Positions 8,284 through 22,942 of a stretch of DNA of 64,000 nucleotides are shown here, in pieces. Location of the stretch: the NCBI GenBank assembly GCA_017983755.1, contig JAGOAU010000006.1, positions 1 through 64,000 on the forward strand. The letters are read 5' to 3'. The notes under the pieces are model-generated. The model saw nothing but the letters and a program-made list of their open reading frames with translations, was not told the DNA's origin and made no database searches. Numbering within the stretch: position 1 is the first letter of the stretch; each line of letters starts with the position of its first letter. The stretch is from Azonexus sp. (GTDB lineage: Bacteria > Pseudomonadota > Gammaproteobacteria > Burkholderiales > Rhodocyclaceae). Both the position numbers and the translations under genes were made by a program.

Positions 8284-8341
8284 AGCAGCCACAAATCCTG
8301 TGCCACAGCCTTGATTCACCAATGGGAAATGCATTCATCAA

Positions 8342-8357
8342 TGGCACACAGCTTGCT
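8342..8357 (+). promoter_or_regulatory. sigma-54 promoter of the AcoR-like activator gene
   Basis: TGGCACACAGCTTGCT is a perfect match to the RpoN consensus with 12-bp GG-to-GC spacing. Its expected start site (near 8368) lies upstream of both candidate starts of the activator gene. It is back to back with the pedF promoter, leaving about 58 bp for shared activator binding. Confidence 0.85.
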
Positions 8358-8458
8358 AAGGCTTGTGCAGCGCTGTTTCGAACATTGCTAATAAAAAGGG
8401 CAGGTGCTACGTTATGAAGCAACTACAAGAAAAATCAGTGGAAATACTGGAGGAGAGA

Positions 8459-10483
8459 ATGGGACAGGTTTTATTGGCGGCGGACATCCACCGCCAACGG
8501 TTGCATGAAGCTCGGCAGTTGTTTTTCGAACGTGGCGACGCGCCTGAAGGTCTGGTCGAGCCGCACGTCGTTCGCTCCTGGGAGCGCAGCCAGCGTTTCG
8601 GGCTGAACGAAAGCGGCATCGCCATCGCGACCGATTCCCTCGACCGGGTTGCCCTGAAAACCGAGCAGAATCGCCATCGCCTGCTGATCAATCACGGGCG
8701 GCCGATCATGGAACATGTCTACGAGCAGATCCGCGAGTCGGGCAGCATGGTCATCCTGGCCGACGCCAACGGCCTGGTGCTGGAAACGGTGGGCGATCCG
8801 GATTTCGTCGACCGCGCCGACCGAGTCGCCCTCTCTGCCGGCGCTTCCTGGGACGAGAACCAGCGTGGCACCAACGCCATCGGCACCGCGCTGGCCGAGG
8901 AAGCCCCCATCGAAATTCTCGGCGCCGAACATTTTCTGGCCCACAACAGTTTTCTGACCTGCTGCGCCAGCCCGATTTTCGGTCCCGACGGGCGCCTGAT
9001 CGGTGTCCTCGACATCTCCGGCGATTACCGCAGCTATCAGCGCCATACACTGGGCCTCGTCCGCATGTCGTCGAAATTCGTCGAGCGGCGGCTGTTCGAG
9101 GCAGAGCATACGCGCGACATTCTCGTCTGCTTCCATGAGCGTGCCGATCACCTGGGCAGCCCCGGAGAAGGGATTGCGGCCGTCTCGCCGGATGGCCAGG
9201 TCGTCGCCATCAACCAGAATGCCCTGCAACTGCTGCGCATCCGCCGGGTCGATGCCATCCGCCGTGACTTCTCGATGGTTTTCGACAGCAGCCTGGCCAC
9301 ACTGGTCGATCAGACGCGCCGCTCCCCGTTCAGCGTTCATGAAATCAATGTCGGCGGCCGTTCCCTCCATGTTCAGCTGCGCGGTCAACTGCCGCCGCAA
9401 ACTGTTTCCGGCTACGTCTACGAGGAACCGCCCACCGTCGTCAGCGTGCGCCCGGCCCGCGCAACCAATGCCGACGCACTCCCGGCGCTCAACCTGGACA
9501 CCTTGAATGCCGGCGACCCGCAGTTGCAACTCGCCATCGATCGCGCCCGGCGCATCATCGGCCGCGACATCCCCATTCTCATCCAGGGCGAATCCGGAGC
9601 CGGCAAGGAAATTTTCGCCAAGGCTTTCCACAACTCCGGCCCCCGGCGCAGCGCGCAATTCGTCGCCCTGAACTGCGCTGCCATTCCGGAAACCCTGATC
9701 GAGTCCGAACTCTTCGGCTATCAGGGCGGCGCCTTCACCGGTGCGCGCAAGGAAGGCGCGCCGGGCAAGATCCAGCAGGCCCACGGCGGCACCCTTTTTC
9801 TCGACGAAATCGGCGACATGCCGCTCAACCTGCAGGCGCGGCTGCTGCGCGTGCTGCAGGAACGGAGCGTGACGCCGCTCGGCAGCAGCAAATCGATCCA
9901 GGTCGACATCTCGCTGGTCTGCGCGACACACCGGCGACTGCGCGAAGAAGTGGCGCAGGGCAGTTTCCGCGAAGATCTCTATTACCGGCTGAACGGCCTC
10001 TGCGTCACCCTGCCGGCGCTGCGCGAGCGCTCCGACATCCGGAAGCTGGCGAGCGCCCTGGCGCGGGAGGAAGCCGACAAGATCGGCAAACGGGGCAACA
10101 TCCACTTCTCGGCAGGGGCAATGCAGGTATTCGAGGCTTATGCCTGGCCCGGCAACATCCGCCAGTTGAACAATGTCATCCGTGTCGCCATCGCCCTGAT
10201 GGAAGATGACGAGACGCTGATTTCCGAAAGCCATCTCCCGGAAGAACTGTTCGAGACGCCCGCCAATCCCAAGGCTGCCGAACTGGCATCCTGCCGCATC
10301 CCTGCCTGGTCGGCCAATCCTGCGGCCCCGGCAGCCGGCGTGCCGGGCAGCACCAGCCTGGGGGAAATGGGCCGGCAGGCCGCCCAGAATGCGCTCGAAG
10401 CGGCTGGTGGCAATGTTTCGGCGGCGGCCCGCCTGCTCGGCGTCAGCCGCAACACCCTTTACCGGAAACTGGGGCGGCTTTGA
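8459..10483 (+). CDS. sigma-54-dependent Fis-family activator, AcoR-like
   Basis: 674 residues. Order: GAF-type sensor (about 30-210, with SGSMVILADANG and NQRGTNAIGTALAEE), PAS-like linker (about 220-330), AAA+ domain with Walker A GESGAGKE, the sigma-54 contact loop GAFTGA, Walker B GGTLFLDEIGDMP and R-finger segment, then a Fis-type helix-turn-helix at the C terminus (GGNVSAAARLLGVSRNTLYRKL). It activates RpoN promoters in response to a small ligand, probably an alcohol or aldehyde. I prefer the ATG at 8459 (GGAGGAG 4-6 bp upstream); an in-frame ATG at 8414 would add 15 residues. Its own promoter is sigma-54 dependent, so it may regulate itself and the divergent pedF operon. Confidence 0.9.
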   Translation: MGQVLLAADIHRQRLHEARQLFFERGDAPEGLVEPHVVRSWERSQRFGLNESGIAIATDSLDRVALKTEQNRHRLLINHGRPIMEHVYEQIRESGSMVILADANGLVLETVGDPDFVDRADRVALSAGASWDENQRGTNAIGTALAEEAPIEILGAEHFLAHNSFLTCCASPIFGPDGRLIGVLDISGDYRSYQRHTLGLVRMSSKFVERRLFEAEHTRDILVCFHERADHLGSPGEGIAAVSPDGQVVAINQNALQLLRIRRVDAIRRDFSMVFDSSLATLVDQTRRSPFSVHEINVGGRSLHVQLRGQLPPQTVSGYVYEEPPTVVSVRPARATNADALPALNLDTLNAGDPQLQLAIDRARRIIGRDIPILIQGESGAGKEIFAKAFHNSGPRRSAQFVALNCAAIPETLIESELFGYQGGAFTGARKEGAPGKIQQAHGGTLFLDEIGDMPLNLQARLLRVLQERSVTPLGSSKSIQVDISLVCATHRRLREEVAQGSFREDLYYRLNGLCVTLPALRERSDIRKLASALAREEADKIGKRGNIHFSAGAMQVFEAYAWPGNIRQLNNVIRVAIALMEDDETLISESHLPEELFETPANPKAAELASCRIPAWSANPAAPAAGVPGSTSLGEMGRQAAQNALEAAGGNVSAAARLLGVSRNTLYRKLGRL

Positions 10484-10513
10484 GAAAAGCCGGAGATCGA
10501 GAAGATCCCGGCC

Positions 10514-10891
10514 TCAACGACGCTCGACGCGGAACTCCAGTCGATTGCCTTGCGCGTCGACGCCGCTGCCCTGCCACGAACGGCAGGTGATCGCTTCCCA
10601 GCGGACCGGGATTTCGCGGCCATCGGAGCAGCGCACTGTGCCCTCACCTGCTTCGCCGGCACAACTGCCGGGGGTGGGCGACACCTTCGGCGGCAAGGCC
10701 TGCCCATCGCAACTGAGGCGCCCGACGCCATCGTTCAGTACGAAGCGGCCGCCGCCGTTGCTGCCCGGATAGCCCCTGCCGCGCATTTCGCCGGGCACAT
10801 CACTGAGGCTGCCGCGCGCCTGATAGCCAACGGCACAGGCCGCAAGCAAACCGGCAAGCAAGGCGGCAAGGGTCAAAGCGCGTTTGTTCAC
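10514..10891 (-). CDS. small predicted lipoprotein, unknown function
   Basis: 125 residues with a type II signal peptide: MNKRALTLAALLAGLLAAC, lipobox LAAC with Cys at residue 19. The mature part is Gly-rich with four further Cys (LSCDG, GSCAG, VRCSDG, ITCRSW), so two disulfides are likely. I recognise no family. It is convergent with the sigma-54 activator and divergent from dapC; the gap to dapC is about 60 bp. Confidence 0.7.
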   Translation of the reverse strand: MNKRALTLAALLAGLLAACAVGYQARGSLSDVPGEMRGRGYPGSNGGGRFVLNDGVGRLSCDGQALPPKVSPTPGSCAGEAGEGTVRCSDGREIPVRWEAITCRSWQGSGVDAQGNRLEFRVERR

Positions 10892-10950
10892 GAGGCAGGC
10901 AAAGAGTTTTCAGGGATAATTCCCATTTTGACACCCATTTGACGCCCGAC

Positions 10951-12141
10951 GTGAATCCGCATCTCGCCCAACTCCAGCCCTACCCCTTCGAAAAGCTGCG
11001 CGCCCTGTTCGCCGGCGTCACCCCGAACCCGCAATTCAAGGAAATCAAGCTCTCCATCGGCGAGCCGCAGCACCCGACGCCGGCCTTCATCATGGAAGCG
11101 CTGGCTGACGGACTGAAAGGCCTGGCCAACTACCCGACGACGCAGGGCATCCCGGCGCTCCGCCAGGCCATCGCCGCCTGGTGCCTGCGCCGCTACGATC
11201 TGACGCTGAATCCGGAAACCGAGATCCTGCCGGTCAACGGCTCCCGCGAGGCGCTGTTCTCCTTCGCGCAAACGGTCATCGACCCGAGCCGCGGCCATGT
11301 GCCTTTGGTCGTCAGCCCGAACCCGTTCTACCAGATCTACGAAGGCGCCGCCTACCTGTCAGGCGCCGAACCGCGCTTCCTGAACAACCTGCCGGACAAC
11401 GACTTCGCGTTCGACTACGCCAGCCTGAGCGAAGACGAATGGGCGCGAGTCCAGCTGTTCTACGTCTGCTCGCCGGGCAACCCGACCGGCAAGGTGCTGT
11501 CGCTGGCCGACTGGAAGACGCTGTTCGACCTGTCCGACAAGTACGGTTTCATCATCGCCTCCGACGAGTGCTATTCGGAAATCTACTTCGACGAGGCCAA
11601 TCCGCCGATCGGCGGCCTCCAGGCGGCGAAGCTGCTGGGCCGCTCGAACGAGCGCCTGGTCATGTTCTCCAGCCTGTCCAAGCGCTCCAACGTGCCGGGC
11701 ATGCGTTCCGGCTTCGTCGCCGGCGATGCGGCCATCCTCAAGAAATTCCTGCTTTACCGCACCTACCACGGCTGCGCCATGGCGCCCCCGGTGCAGACCG
11801 CTTCGGTCGCCGCCTGGAACGACGAGGCGCACGTCCTCGACAACCGCAACCAGTACCGCGAAAAATTCGCCGCCTGCACGCCGCTGATTGCCGAAGTGCT
11901 CGGCACCGGCATGCCGGACGCCAGCTTCTACCTGTGGGCAAAGACGCCGATCGCCGATACCGAGTTCGCCCGCGGCCTGCTCGAACACTATAATGTCGTG
12001 GTCCTGCCCGGCAGTTTCCTGGCCCGCGAAGTCCGCGGCGTCAATCCGGGCGCCAATTTCATCCGTATCGCACTGGTCGCCTCGCTCGACGAGTGTCTCG
12101 AAGCGACCACGCGTATCCGTCAATTCGCACAACAACTGTAA
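10951..12141 (+). CDS. dapC: succinyldiaminopimelate transaminase (DapC)
   Basis: A fold-type I PLP aminotransferase of about 396 residues that makes N-succinyl-LL-diaminopimelate from the 2-amino-6-oxo precursor, in the lysine and peptidoglycan pathway. Visible motifs are [42 protein letters not shown] and the PLP-lysine loop [16 protein letters not shown] use the GTG at 10951, which gives the family-typical start [16 protein letters not shown]; a TTG at 10939 is the alternative and neither has a good Shine-Dalgarno. dapD follows 17 bp later. Confidence 0.92.
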   Translation: MNPHLAQLQPYPFEKLRALFAGVTPNPQFKEIKLSIGEPQHPTPAFIMEALADGLKGLANYPTTQGIPALRQAIAAWCLRRYDLTLNPETEILPVNGSREALFSFAQTVIDPSRGHVPLVVSPNPFYQIYEGAAYLSGAEPRFLNNLPDNDFAFDYASLSEDEWARVQLFYVCSPGNPTGKVLSLADWKTLFDLSDKYGFIIASDECYSEIYFDEANPPIGGLQAAKLLGRSNERLVMFSSLSKRSNVPGMRSGFVAGDAAILKKFLLYRTYHGCAMAPPVQTASVAAWNDEAHVLDNRNQYREKFAACTPLIAEVLGTGMPDASFYLWAKTPIADTEFARGLLEHYNVVVLPGSFLAREVRGVNPGANFIRIALVASLDECLEATTRIRQFAQQL

Positions 12142-12158
12142 CCCGAGAGAGAACAACC

Positions 12159-12977
<819 letters not shown>

Positions 12978-13006
12978 GCCGACGCTACCGACCCGGAGAT
13001 CTCGAC

Positions 13007-16223
<3,217 letters not shown>

Positions 16224-16233
16224 TCCCGCCCGC

Positions 16234-17103
16234 TTGACCCAGCCTTACGAATTGCCCAGCCCGTTCGAGGTCGAAACGGGTACTGTCTTTCTGCACGAGC
16301 CGGCCTGGGCCAAGGCCGGCAAATTGCGCGCCCAGTTGCTCGACGAAAGCTACCCCAAGCCGTTCGTCATCGACGACGGCAAATCGCGCTTTCTCTATTT
16401 CAGCGTGCGCCTGATGCAGAGCGAAATGTCGCTCAAGGCGCCGAACGACCTCCTGTTGCGGTACACGCAGAAAATGATGGCATTTCTGCTCTTTCATCCG
16501 CGCCCCAAACGCATCGTGCTGATCGGCCTCGGCGGCGGCTCACTGGTCAAATTCTGCCACCACCGCCTGCCGGGCGCCCAAATGACTGCAGTCGAACTAA
16601 ATCCCGACGTGATCGCCTGGCGCGACGCTTTCCTCATGCCGCCCGACGGCCCGCGCCTGCAAATCCTTGAGGCCGATGGCGCCGACTATCTGGCGCAAAC
16701 CGAAAAGGGCATCGACGCCCTGCTCGTCGACGCCTTCGACAAAACCGGTTTCGCACCCAGCCTGGCCAACCGCGAATTTTTTGAAAATGCTTTTGCCAAG
16801 CTGGCAGGGAACGGCGTCCTGGTCATCAACCTGGCCGGCGACAAGGAAAGCTACGCCGGCCTGATCGGCGAGGCGATGCACGTCTTCGACGACCAGGTCA
16901 TCGTGATTTCAGTGCCGGAAGATGGCAACCACGTACTTTATGCCTTCAAGGAGCGCTGGTTCGAGCCGCGCTGGCGCTGGCTTCATAACTACGCCAAGGA
17001 ACTGCGCGCCAATTACGGTCTCGACTTCCCGGCTTTCGTGCAAAAAATGGAGCGCTCGACCAAGCTCGGCCTTGCCCGCCGCGAAGCGCTGCGCGGCCGC
17101 TGA
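16234..17103 (+). CDS. spermidine synthase-like methyltransferase-fold protein
   Basis: 289 residues with the spermine/spermidine synthase Rossmann core: IGLGGGSLVKFCHHRLPG near residue 91, AVELNPDVI near 112 and the DALLVDAFDKTGF segment in place of the usual catalytic DxxDP region. An N-terminal beta domain (ESYPKPFVIDDGKSRFLYF) precedes it. A true aminopropyl transferase would need the second acidic motif, so the substrate is uncertain. The start appears to be TTG at 16234, 10 bp after prmB; the next in-frame ATG would remove part of the conserved domain. Confidence 0.75.
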   Translation: MTQPYELPSPFEVETGTVFLHEPAWAKAGKLRAQLLDESYPKPFVIDDGKSRFLYFSVRLMQSEMSLKAPNDLLLRYTQKMMAFLLFHPRPKRIVLIGLGGGSLVKFCHHRLPGAQMTAVELNPDVIAWRDAFLMPPDGPRLQILEADGADYLAQTEKGIDALLVDAFDKTGFAPSLANREFFENAFAKLAGNGVLVINLAGDKESYAGLIGEAMHVFDDQVIVISVPEDGNHVLYAFKERWFEPRWRWLHNYAKELRANYGLDFPAFVQKMERSTKLGLARREALRGR

Positions 17104-17105
17104 GC

Positions 17106-17309
17106 CTACTTGTCGCCGCCGGCCAGTTCGGCGCGCTGCTGCACCTGCTGGTTCGCCTGATCGAGCTTCTGCTGCATCTGCTCCATCGTCTGCCTGCCCT
17201 GTTCCAGTTCCTGCTTCTTGATCGCCGCACCGGTCGCTGCCGTGCTCGCGGTCTCAACACCGCAGGCGCCCACACCCAAAGCAAGCGCAAAACCCAGAAG
17301 GAATCTCAT
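17106..17309 (-). CDS. small predicted lipoprotein with coiled-coil
   Basis: 67 residues: a type II signal MRFLLGFALALGVGAC with Cys at 16, an Ala/Thr linker and a Gln-rich heptad segment (EQGRQTMEQMQQKLDQANQQ) that should be helical. It is convergent with the spermidine synthase-like gene and precedes no obvious partner. No family is recognised; small coiled-coil lipoproteins often anchor to or organise the envelope. Confidence 0.6.
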   Translation of the reverse strand: MRFLLGFALALGVGACGVETASTAATGAAIKKQELEQGRQTMEQMQQKLDQANQQVQQRAELAGGDK

Positions 17310-17337
17310 CGCGCACATCTCCCGATAGTCGCTGCCA

Positions 17338-18807
17338 TCAGCTTACCGCTGCCAGGATGGCCTGCAAGAGCCGCCAGCTGCGGTCAACCGACAAAATATC
17401 GACGGATTCGCCCGGCGCATGTGCGCCGCAGATGCTCGGGCCGAAGGAAACGATATCCAACCCCGGATATTTCGCACCGATGATGCCGCACTCCAGGCCG
17501 GCGTGGATCACCTGCACCGTCGATTCGGCGCCGAATTCCTGTCGATAGACGGTCTGGCACAACGCCAGCAGGCGCGAATCCGGATTTGGCGCCCAGCCCG
17601 GATAGTATCCGGCCTTTTCGGCCGTGGTGCCGGAAAGCGCGAAGAGGCTGACGATCTCATCGGCCAGCGCCATGCTGCCGCTGTCGAGCAACGAACGGAC
17701 CATGAAATTGCATGTACCGCCTTGGGCAGCAAGCGCCACCATCCCCAGATTGTTGGAGGTCTCCACCACACCCGGCACCTGCCGGCTCATGCGCCGGACG
17801 CCGTGCGGCGCCGCATGCAGCGAACCCAGCCAGACCGCCTGCTCGTGTGGGGCAAGCACATGGTCGAATTGGGCGAAAAGCGAACAACTCAGCGTCAATC
17901 CGGCATCGACACCCGCCAGTTCGCGCCGCAGGCGCGCTTCCCATTCAGCCAGAAGGCCGGGCATTTCGGCGGCGGATTCGACCGGAATCGCCACGACAGC
18001 CGTTGCTTCCCGCGGCAGGGCATTGCGCGCCGTGCCACCGTGCAGGCTCGCGAGACGCAGCGACAACTGCCCCTCCAGATCGCGGAGAACGCGCACCAGC
18101 AGCTTGATCGCGTTGCCGCGCTCCTCGTGAATATTCACCCCCGAATGACCGCCGCGCAAGCCGCGCAAGTCGATTCGCCAGCCCTCGTATCCGGCCGGCA
18201 CCGCCGCGGGAACGCCGTCGCGCGCGACATTGACATCCAGCCCGCCGGCGCACCCGAGATAGAACTCGCCCCATTCCTCGGTATCAAGGTTGAGCATCAG
18301 GCTGCCTTCGAGAAAATCCGCCGCCAGCCCGCGCGCACCACCCATCCCGGCCTCTTCGTCGACGGTGAACAAGGCCTCGATCGGTCCGTGCTGCAGGCTG
18401 CGATCCTCGAGAACCGCCAGCATCAGTGCCACGCCGATCCCGTTGTCGGCACCCAGCGTCGTGCCTTCGGCCACCAGCCAGCCGTCGCGGCGCAACGGCC
18501 GGATCGGATCATGCGAAAAATCATGCGGCGTTTCGGCATTGTTCTGGCACACCATGTCCAGATGCGCCTGCAGGATGACACCCGGCCGATGCTCCCGCCC
18601 GGCGCTGGCCGCCTTGCGCACCAGCAGGTTGCCCGCCGCGTCGACCGTGGCCGGCAAGCCGCACGCGGCAGCCCAGGATTGCAGATGTTGCCGTAAACGC
18701 GCCTCAGCTTTCGAGGCACGCGGAATTTCGCACAGGATGGCGAAATGCTTCCAGACGATGGCCGGCTCAAGTCCGGAGAATACGGATGGCGGCAACAGAT
18801 CGGACAT
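17338..18807 (-). CDS. pepD: aminoacyl-histidine dipeptidase (PepD)
   Basis: 489 residues, a cytosolic M20 zinc dipeptidase (beta-alanyl- and aminoacyl-histidine dipeptides). Seen: LQAHLDMVCQ, GTTLGADNGIGVA, TVDEEAGMGGARGL, RGLRGGHSGVNIHEERGNA and a C-terminal IHAGLECGIIGAKYPG. Length matches E. coli PepD (485). I start at MSDLLPPSVFSGLEP (18807); an upstream in-frame ATG would add 25 basic residues without family character. Confidence 0.92.
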   Translation of the reverse strand: MSDLLPPSVFSGLEPAIVWKHFAILCEIPRASKAEARLRQHLQSWAAACGLPATVDAAGNLLVRKAASAGREHRPGVILQAHLDMVCQNNAETPHDFSHDPIRPLRRDGWLVAEGTTLGADNGIGVALMLAVLEDRSLQHGPIEALFTVDEEAGMGGARGLAADFLEGSLMLNLDTEEWGEFYLGCAGGLDVNVARDGVPAAVPAGYEGWRIDLRGLRGGHSGVNIHEERGNAIKLLVRVLRDLEGQLSLRLASLHGGTARNALPREATAVVAIPVESAAEMPGLLAEWEARLRRELAGVDAGLTLSCSLFAQFDHVLAPHEQAVWLGSLHAAPHGVRRMSRQVPGVVETSNNLGMVALAAQGGTCNFMVRSLLDSGSMALADEIVSLFALSGTTAEKAGYYPGWAPNPDSRLLALCQTVYRQEFGAESTVQVIHAGLECGIIGAKYPGLDIVSFGPSICGAHAPGESVDILSVDRSWRLLQAILAAVS

Positions 18808-18978
18808 GACGTGGCTCCCCGGCGAAAATCCCCGAAACCCTTGCGGCTTGCGGGGCTGCAAGTCCCGCTCAAGCGCGTCCATGCAAGGCCACGAATTATA
18901 ATCGTGGCATCGTTGCGCGAAGCCTTTACAGTAATCTGAACTTTACTAAAATTGATAGGCCAACATTAGAAGCGCTTT

Positions 18979-19000
18979 TGACTCTCCTTACTTGGAGTCA
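18979..19000 (+). other. inverted repeat upstream of small ORF at 19025
   Basis: TGACTC and GAGTCA arms separated by 10 bp, 25 bp before the Shine-Dalgarno-bearing start at 19025. It could be an operator or an RNA hairpin; the arms are short. Confidence 0.35.
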
Positions 19001-19024
19001 GCATACATTGCCAAGGGAGGTCGC

Positions 19025-19282
19025 ATGACACCCAGCAAACACCTTACCCCGATCAATCGGGATCTTCGCAAAGTCAGCGACCGACGGGTCGATGACGTCG
19101 GACCGCCAATGGGCTGGAAGGAACGCCGACGGAGCGTTGAACGTCGCATGCCCACAGTAAATGAGGACGAATTCACGCGGTCGGACTGGTTTGGACAAAT
19201 GGCGGCTTTTGTGGATGAGAAAGCCGCACAAGAGGAAGAAATCAGAAAAGCTTTCGAAGCATTGGAGCGGAACGGCCAATAG
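19025..19282 (+). CDS. hypothetical small protein, charged
   Basis: 85 residues, very rich in Arg, Glu and Asp, with no membrane segment: NRDLRKVSDRRVDDVGPP, then GWKERRRSVERRMP and an acidic helical C terminus (AAQEEEIRKAFEALERNG). I recognise no domain. The ATG at 19025 has a strong AGGGAGG 5 bp upstream, which supports real translation. It stands alone between pepD (divergent) and the tRNA-His terminator. RNA binding is conceivable from the charge pattern, but that is speculation. Confidence 0.65.
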   Translation: MTPSKHLTPINRDLRKVSDRRVDDVGPPMGWKERRRSVERRMPTVNEDEFTRSDWFGQMAAFVDEKAAQEEEIRKAFEALERNGQ

Positions 19283-19341
19283 CTTCTTCAGTTCAATCCG
19301 GAAGTTGCTTCGTGCGAGAACGGGCGTGCATCCCGCAAATG

Positions 19342-19376
19342 AAAAGCCCCTGCAAACTATTGCCTGCAGGGGCTTT
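19342..19376 (-). terminator. terminator of tRNA-His
   Basis: A 12-bp perfect stem (AAAGCCCCTGCA / TGCAGGGGCTTT) with a 10-nt loop; on the minus strand it ends in TTTT. It lies about 5 bp downstream of the tRNA-His CCA end. The symmetric A/T flanks could also stop plus-strand transcripts from the small gene at 19025. Confidence 0.85.
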
Positions 19377-19380
19377 GATC

Positions 19381-19457
19381 TGGGGCGACTGATGGGGCTC
19401 GAACCCACGACAACCGGAATCACAATCCGGGACTCTACCAACTGAGCTACAGCCGCC
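19381..19457 (-). tRNA. tRNA-His (anticodon GTG)
   Basis: A cloverleaf folds on the minus strand: acceptor GCGGCTG/CAGTCGC with the His-specific extra G at -1 opposite C73, D-arm TAGCTCAGTTGGTAGAG, anticodon loop with GTG, T-arm GGGTTCGAGCCCC and an encoded CCA at 19383-19381. The G-1:C73 pair confirms histidine identity. Confidence 0.96.
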
Positions 19458-19545
19458 GTCGAAGAAGGCGCGCATTGTAGCGAACATTTCCAGACTCTGT
19501 CTATCTTTCGTTGCATTGTGCAGGGCATTGCCGACGTCCGCACCG

Positions 19546-19554
19546 TGTTAGAAT
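19546..19554 (+). promoter_or_regulatory. possible extended -10 promoter of tig
   Basis: TGTTAGAAT resembles an extended -10 (TGnTATAAT). TTGCCG at 19528 is a poor, too-close -35. It lies about 43 bp before the tig ATG. Confidence 0.35.
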
Positions 19555-19596
19555 TGTCAGCTTTATTTTTTCGCCTCGTAGCCACAAGGAAACCTC

Positions 19597-20901
19597 ATGG
19601 AAGCGACCACCGCTCAAGCCAACGAACTGGAACGCCGCATCGACCTGTCCATCGCCATCTCCGATGTCGAAAAAGAGATGGAACAGCGCCTGAAGCGGAT
19701 GGGCAAAAACATCAAGATGGCGGGATTCCGTCCGGGCAAGGTACCGTTCAGCATCATCAAGCAACAACATGGTGATCAGGCCCGCCACGAAGTCCTGTCG
19801 GAAGAACTCGACCGCGTTTTCGGTGAAACGGTAACCGCCCAGAAAATGCGTGTCGCCGGATATCCGCGCATCGAGCCGAAGACCAGTGAAAGCACCACCC
19901 ACCTCGAGTTCCATGCCATTTTCGAGGTCTATCCGGATTTCACCCCAGCCGACATGTCGACCGCAGAAGTCGAGCGTCCGGTTCTCGAAGTAACGGCCGC
20001 GGAAGTCGACAAGACCGTCGATATCCTGCGCCAGCAACGCGTTTCGTATGAAGACACCGACCGCGCCGCCACCAAGGGCGACCGCGTCGTCATCGATTTC
20101 CTGGGCAAGAAGGACGGCGAGCCGTTCCAGGGCGGCCAGGCTGCCGATTACCCCTTCGTTCTCGGCCAGGGCCAGATGCTGCCCGACTTCGAGAGCGCCG
20201 TCGAAGGCTCCAGGAACGGCGAAAGCAAGACCTTCGACCTGACCTTCCCGGCTGACTACTTCGCCAAGGATCTGGCCGGCCAGACCGTCCAGTTCGAAAT
20301 CACCGTCAAGCAGGTTCAGGCGGCCAAGTTGCCGGAAGTCGATGCCGAGTTCGCCAAGGGCATGGGCATCGCCGACGGCGACGTCGCCAAGATGCGCGCC
20401 GAGATCGAAGCCAACCTGAAGCGTGAAGTGAAGCGCCGCATCGAAGGCAAGGTCAAGGATCAGGTCATGGAAGCCCTGATCAAGGCCAACCAGATCGCCG
20501 TGCCGAACGCTTTGGTGGAAATGGAAATCCAGCGCCTGATGCAGGCTGCCCGCCAGGATATGGAACAGCGCGGCATGAAGGTCAAGGACATGCCGATCCA
20601 GCCGGAGTGGTTTGCCGACCAGGCCAAGCGCCGCGTCACCCTTGGTCTGATTCTTGCTGAACTGGTCAAGACGGAAAAGCTTCAGGCCAAGCCCGAGCAG
20701 GTCCGGGCTATGGTCGAGGAAACTGCCCAGAGTTACGAGCAGCCGGAAGAAGTCATCCGCTGGTATTACGCGCAACCGCAACGCCTGGGCGAAGTTGAAG
20801 GCGTGGCGATCGAGAACAACGTGGTCGAATGGGTCCTGGGCAAGGCCAAGGTCACCGACAAGGCTGCGGTTTTTGATGAACTGATGGGTCAAAAGCAGTA
20901 A
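19597..20901 (+). CDS. tig: trigger factor, ribosome-associated chaperone
   Basis: 434 residues in three domains: N-terminal ribosome-binding domain with the signature GFRPGKVP near residue 44, a central FKBP-type prolyl isomerase domain (about 150-240, [17 protein letters not shown] and [10 protein letters not shown]), and a helical C-terminal chaperone domain. It binds L23 at the exit tunnel and shields nascent chains. AAGGAAACCTC precedes the ATG. It is followed by clpP, clpX and lon, a standard proteobacterial order. Confidence 0.97.
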   Translation: MEATTAQANELERRIDLSIAISDVEKEMEQRLKRMGKNIKMAGFRPGKVPFSIIKQQHGDQARHEVLSEELDRVFGETVTAQKMRVAGYPRIEPKTSESTTHLEFHAIFEVYPDFTPADMSTAEVERPVLEVTAAEVDKTVDILRQQRVSYEDTDRAATKGDRVVIDFLGKKDGEPFQGGQAADYPFVLGQGQMLPDFESAVEGSRNGESKTFDLTFPADYFAKDLAGQTVQFEITVKQVQAAKLPEVDAEFAKGMGIADGDVAKMRAEIEANLKREVKRRIEGKVKDQVMEALIKANQIAVPNALVEMEIQRLMQAARQDMEQRGMKVKDMPIQPEWFADQAKRRVTLGLILAELVKTEKLQAKPEQVRAMVEETAQSYEQPEEVIRWYYAQPQRLGEVEGVAIENNVVEWVLGKAKVTDKAAVFDELMGQKQ

Positions 20902-20968
20902 TCTTGACGGTGTCGCAAAAACGACAATCGTCTCGAATGCAACCAAACGGCAACACACAAGGGCTGAC

Positions 20969-21598
20969 ATGAATATCGACAACGCAAGCAACTGGGATCC
21001 GCAGGGACTGGGCCTCGTCCCGATGGTGGTTGAACAGAGCGGACGCGGTGAGCGCGCGTACGACATCTATTCGCGCCTGCTGAAGGAGCGTGTGATCTTT
21101 CTTGTCGGCCCGGTCAACGACGCCAGCGCCAACCTGGTCGTCGCACAATTGCTCTTCCTTGAAGCGGAAAACCCGGACAAGGACATCTATTTCTACATCA
21201 ACTCGCCGGGCGGCTCGGTGACGGCCGGGATGTCGATCTACGACACCATGCAGTTCATCAAGCCCGACGTGTCGACCCTGTGCGTCGGCCAAGCTGCCTC
21301 GATGGGTGCCTTCCTGCTCAATGCCGGCGCCAAGGGCAAGCGTTTCGCCCTGCCCAATTCGCGCGTGATGATCCATCAGCCGCTGGGCGGCTTCCAGGGC
21401 CAGGCATCGGATATCGCCATCCATGCCAAGGAAATTCTGTCGATTCGCGATCGTCTGAACCGGATCATGGCCGAACACAGCGGTCAACCGCTGGAACGCA
21501 TCGAAAAGGATACCGATCGCGACAATTTCCTGTCGGCAGCCGAAGCCGCGGAATACGGTCTGATTGACAAGGTGCTAACCCGCCGCGACGCGGCTTGA
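20969..21598 (+). CDS. clpP: ATP-dependent Clp protease proteolytic subunit
   Basis: 209 residues with the serine protease triad: Ser in GQAASMGAF (about 112), His in [15 protein letters not shown] (about 137) and a downstream Asp in [14 protein letters not shown]. It forms the tetradecameric chamber that degrades substrates fed by ClpX or ClpA. The start follows AAGGG upstream. Its stop is 15 bp before the clpX ATG. Confidence 0.97.
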   Translation: MNIDNASNWDPQGLGLVPMVVEQSGRGERAYDIYSRLLKERVIFLVGPVNDASANLVVAQLLFLEAENPDKDIYFYINSPGGSVTAGMSIYDTMQFIKPDVSTLCVGQAASMGAFLLNAGAKGKRFALPNSRVMIHQPLGGFQGQASDIAIHAKEILSIRDRLNRIMAEHSGQPLERIEKDTDRDNFLSAAEAAEYGLIDKVLTRRDAA

Positions 21599-21612
21599 CC
21601 GGAGAAACCAAG

Positions 21613-22875
<1,263 letters not shown>

Positions 22876-22882
22876 GCCGGGG

Positions 22883-22911
22883 CTTGAATTGCGGTTTCCC
22901 GCCCCCACGTA
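22883..22911 (+). promoter_or_regulatory. sigma-32-like heat-shock promoter of lon
   Basis: CTTGAA (22883-22888), a 14-bp spacer, then CCCCACGTA (22903-22911) closely follow the RpoH consensus CTTGAA-N13-17-CCCCATnTA. It lies in the 67-bp clpX-lon gap, 32 bp before the lon ATG. Lon is a classical heat-shock gene, which supports the reading. Confidence 0.7.
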
Positions 22912-22942
22912 GGGGGCACATACCTATTTCAAAGGCATCGTA

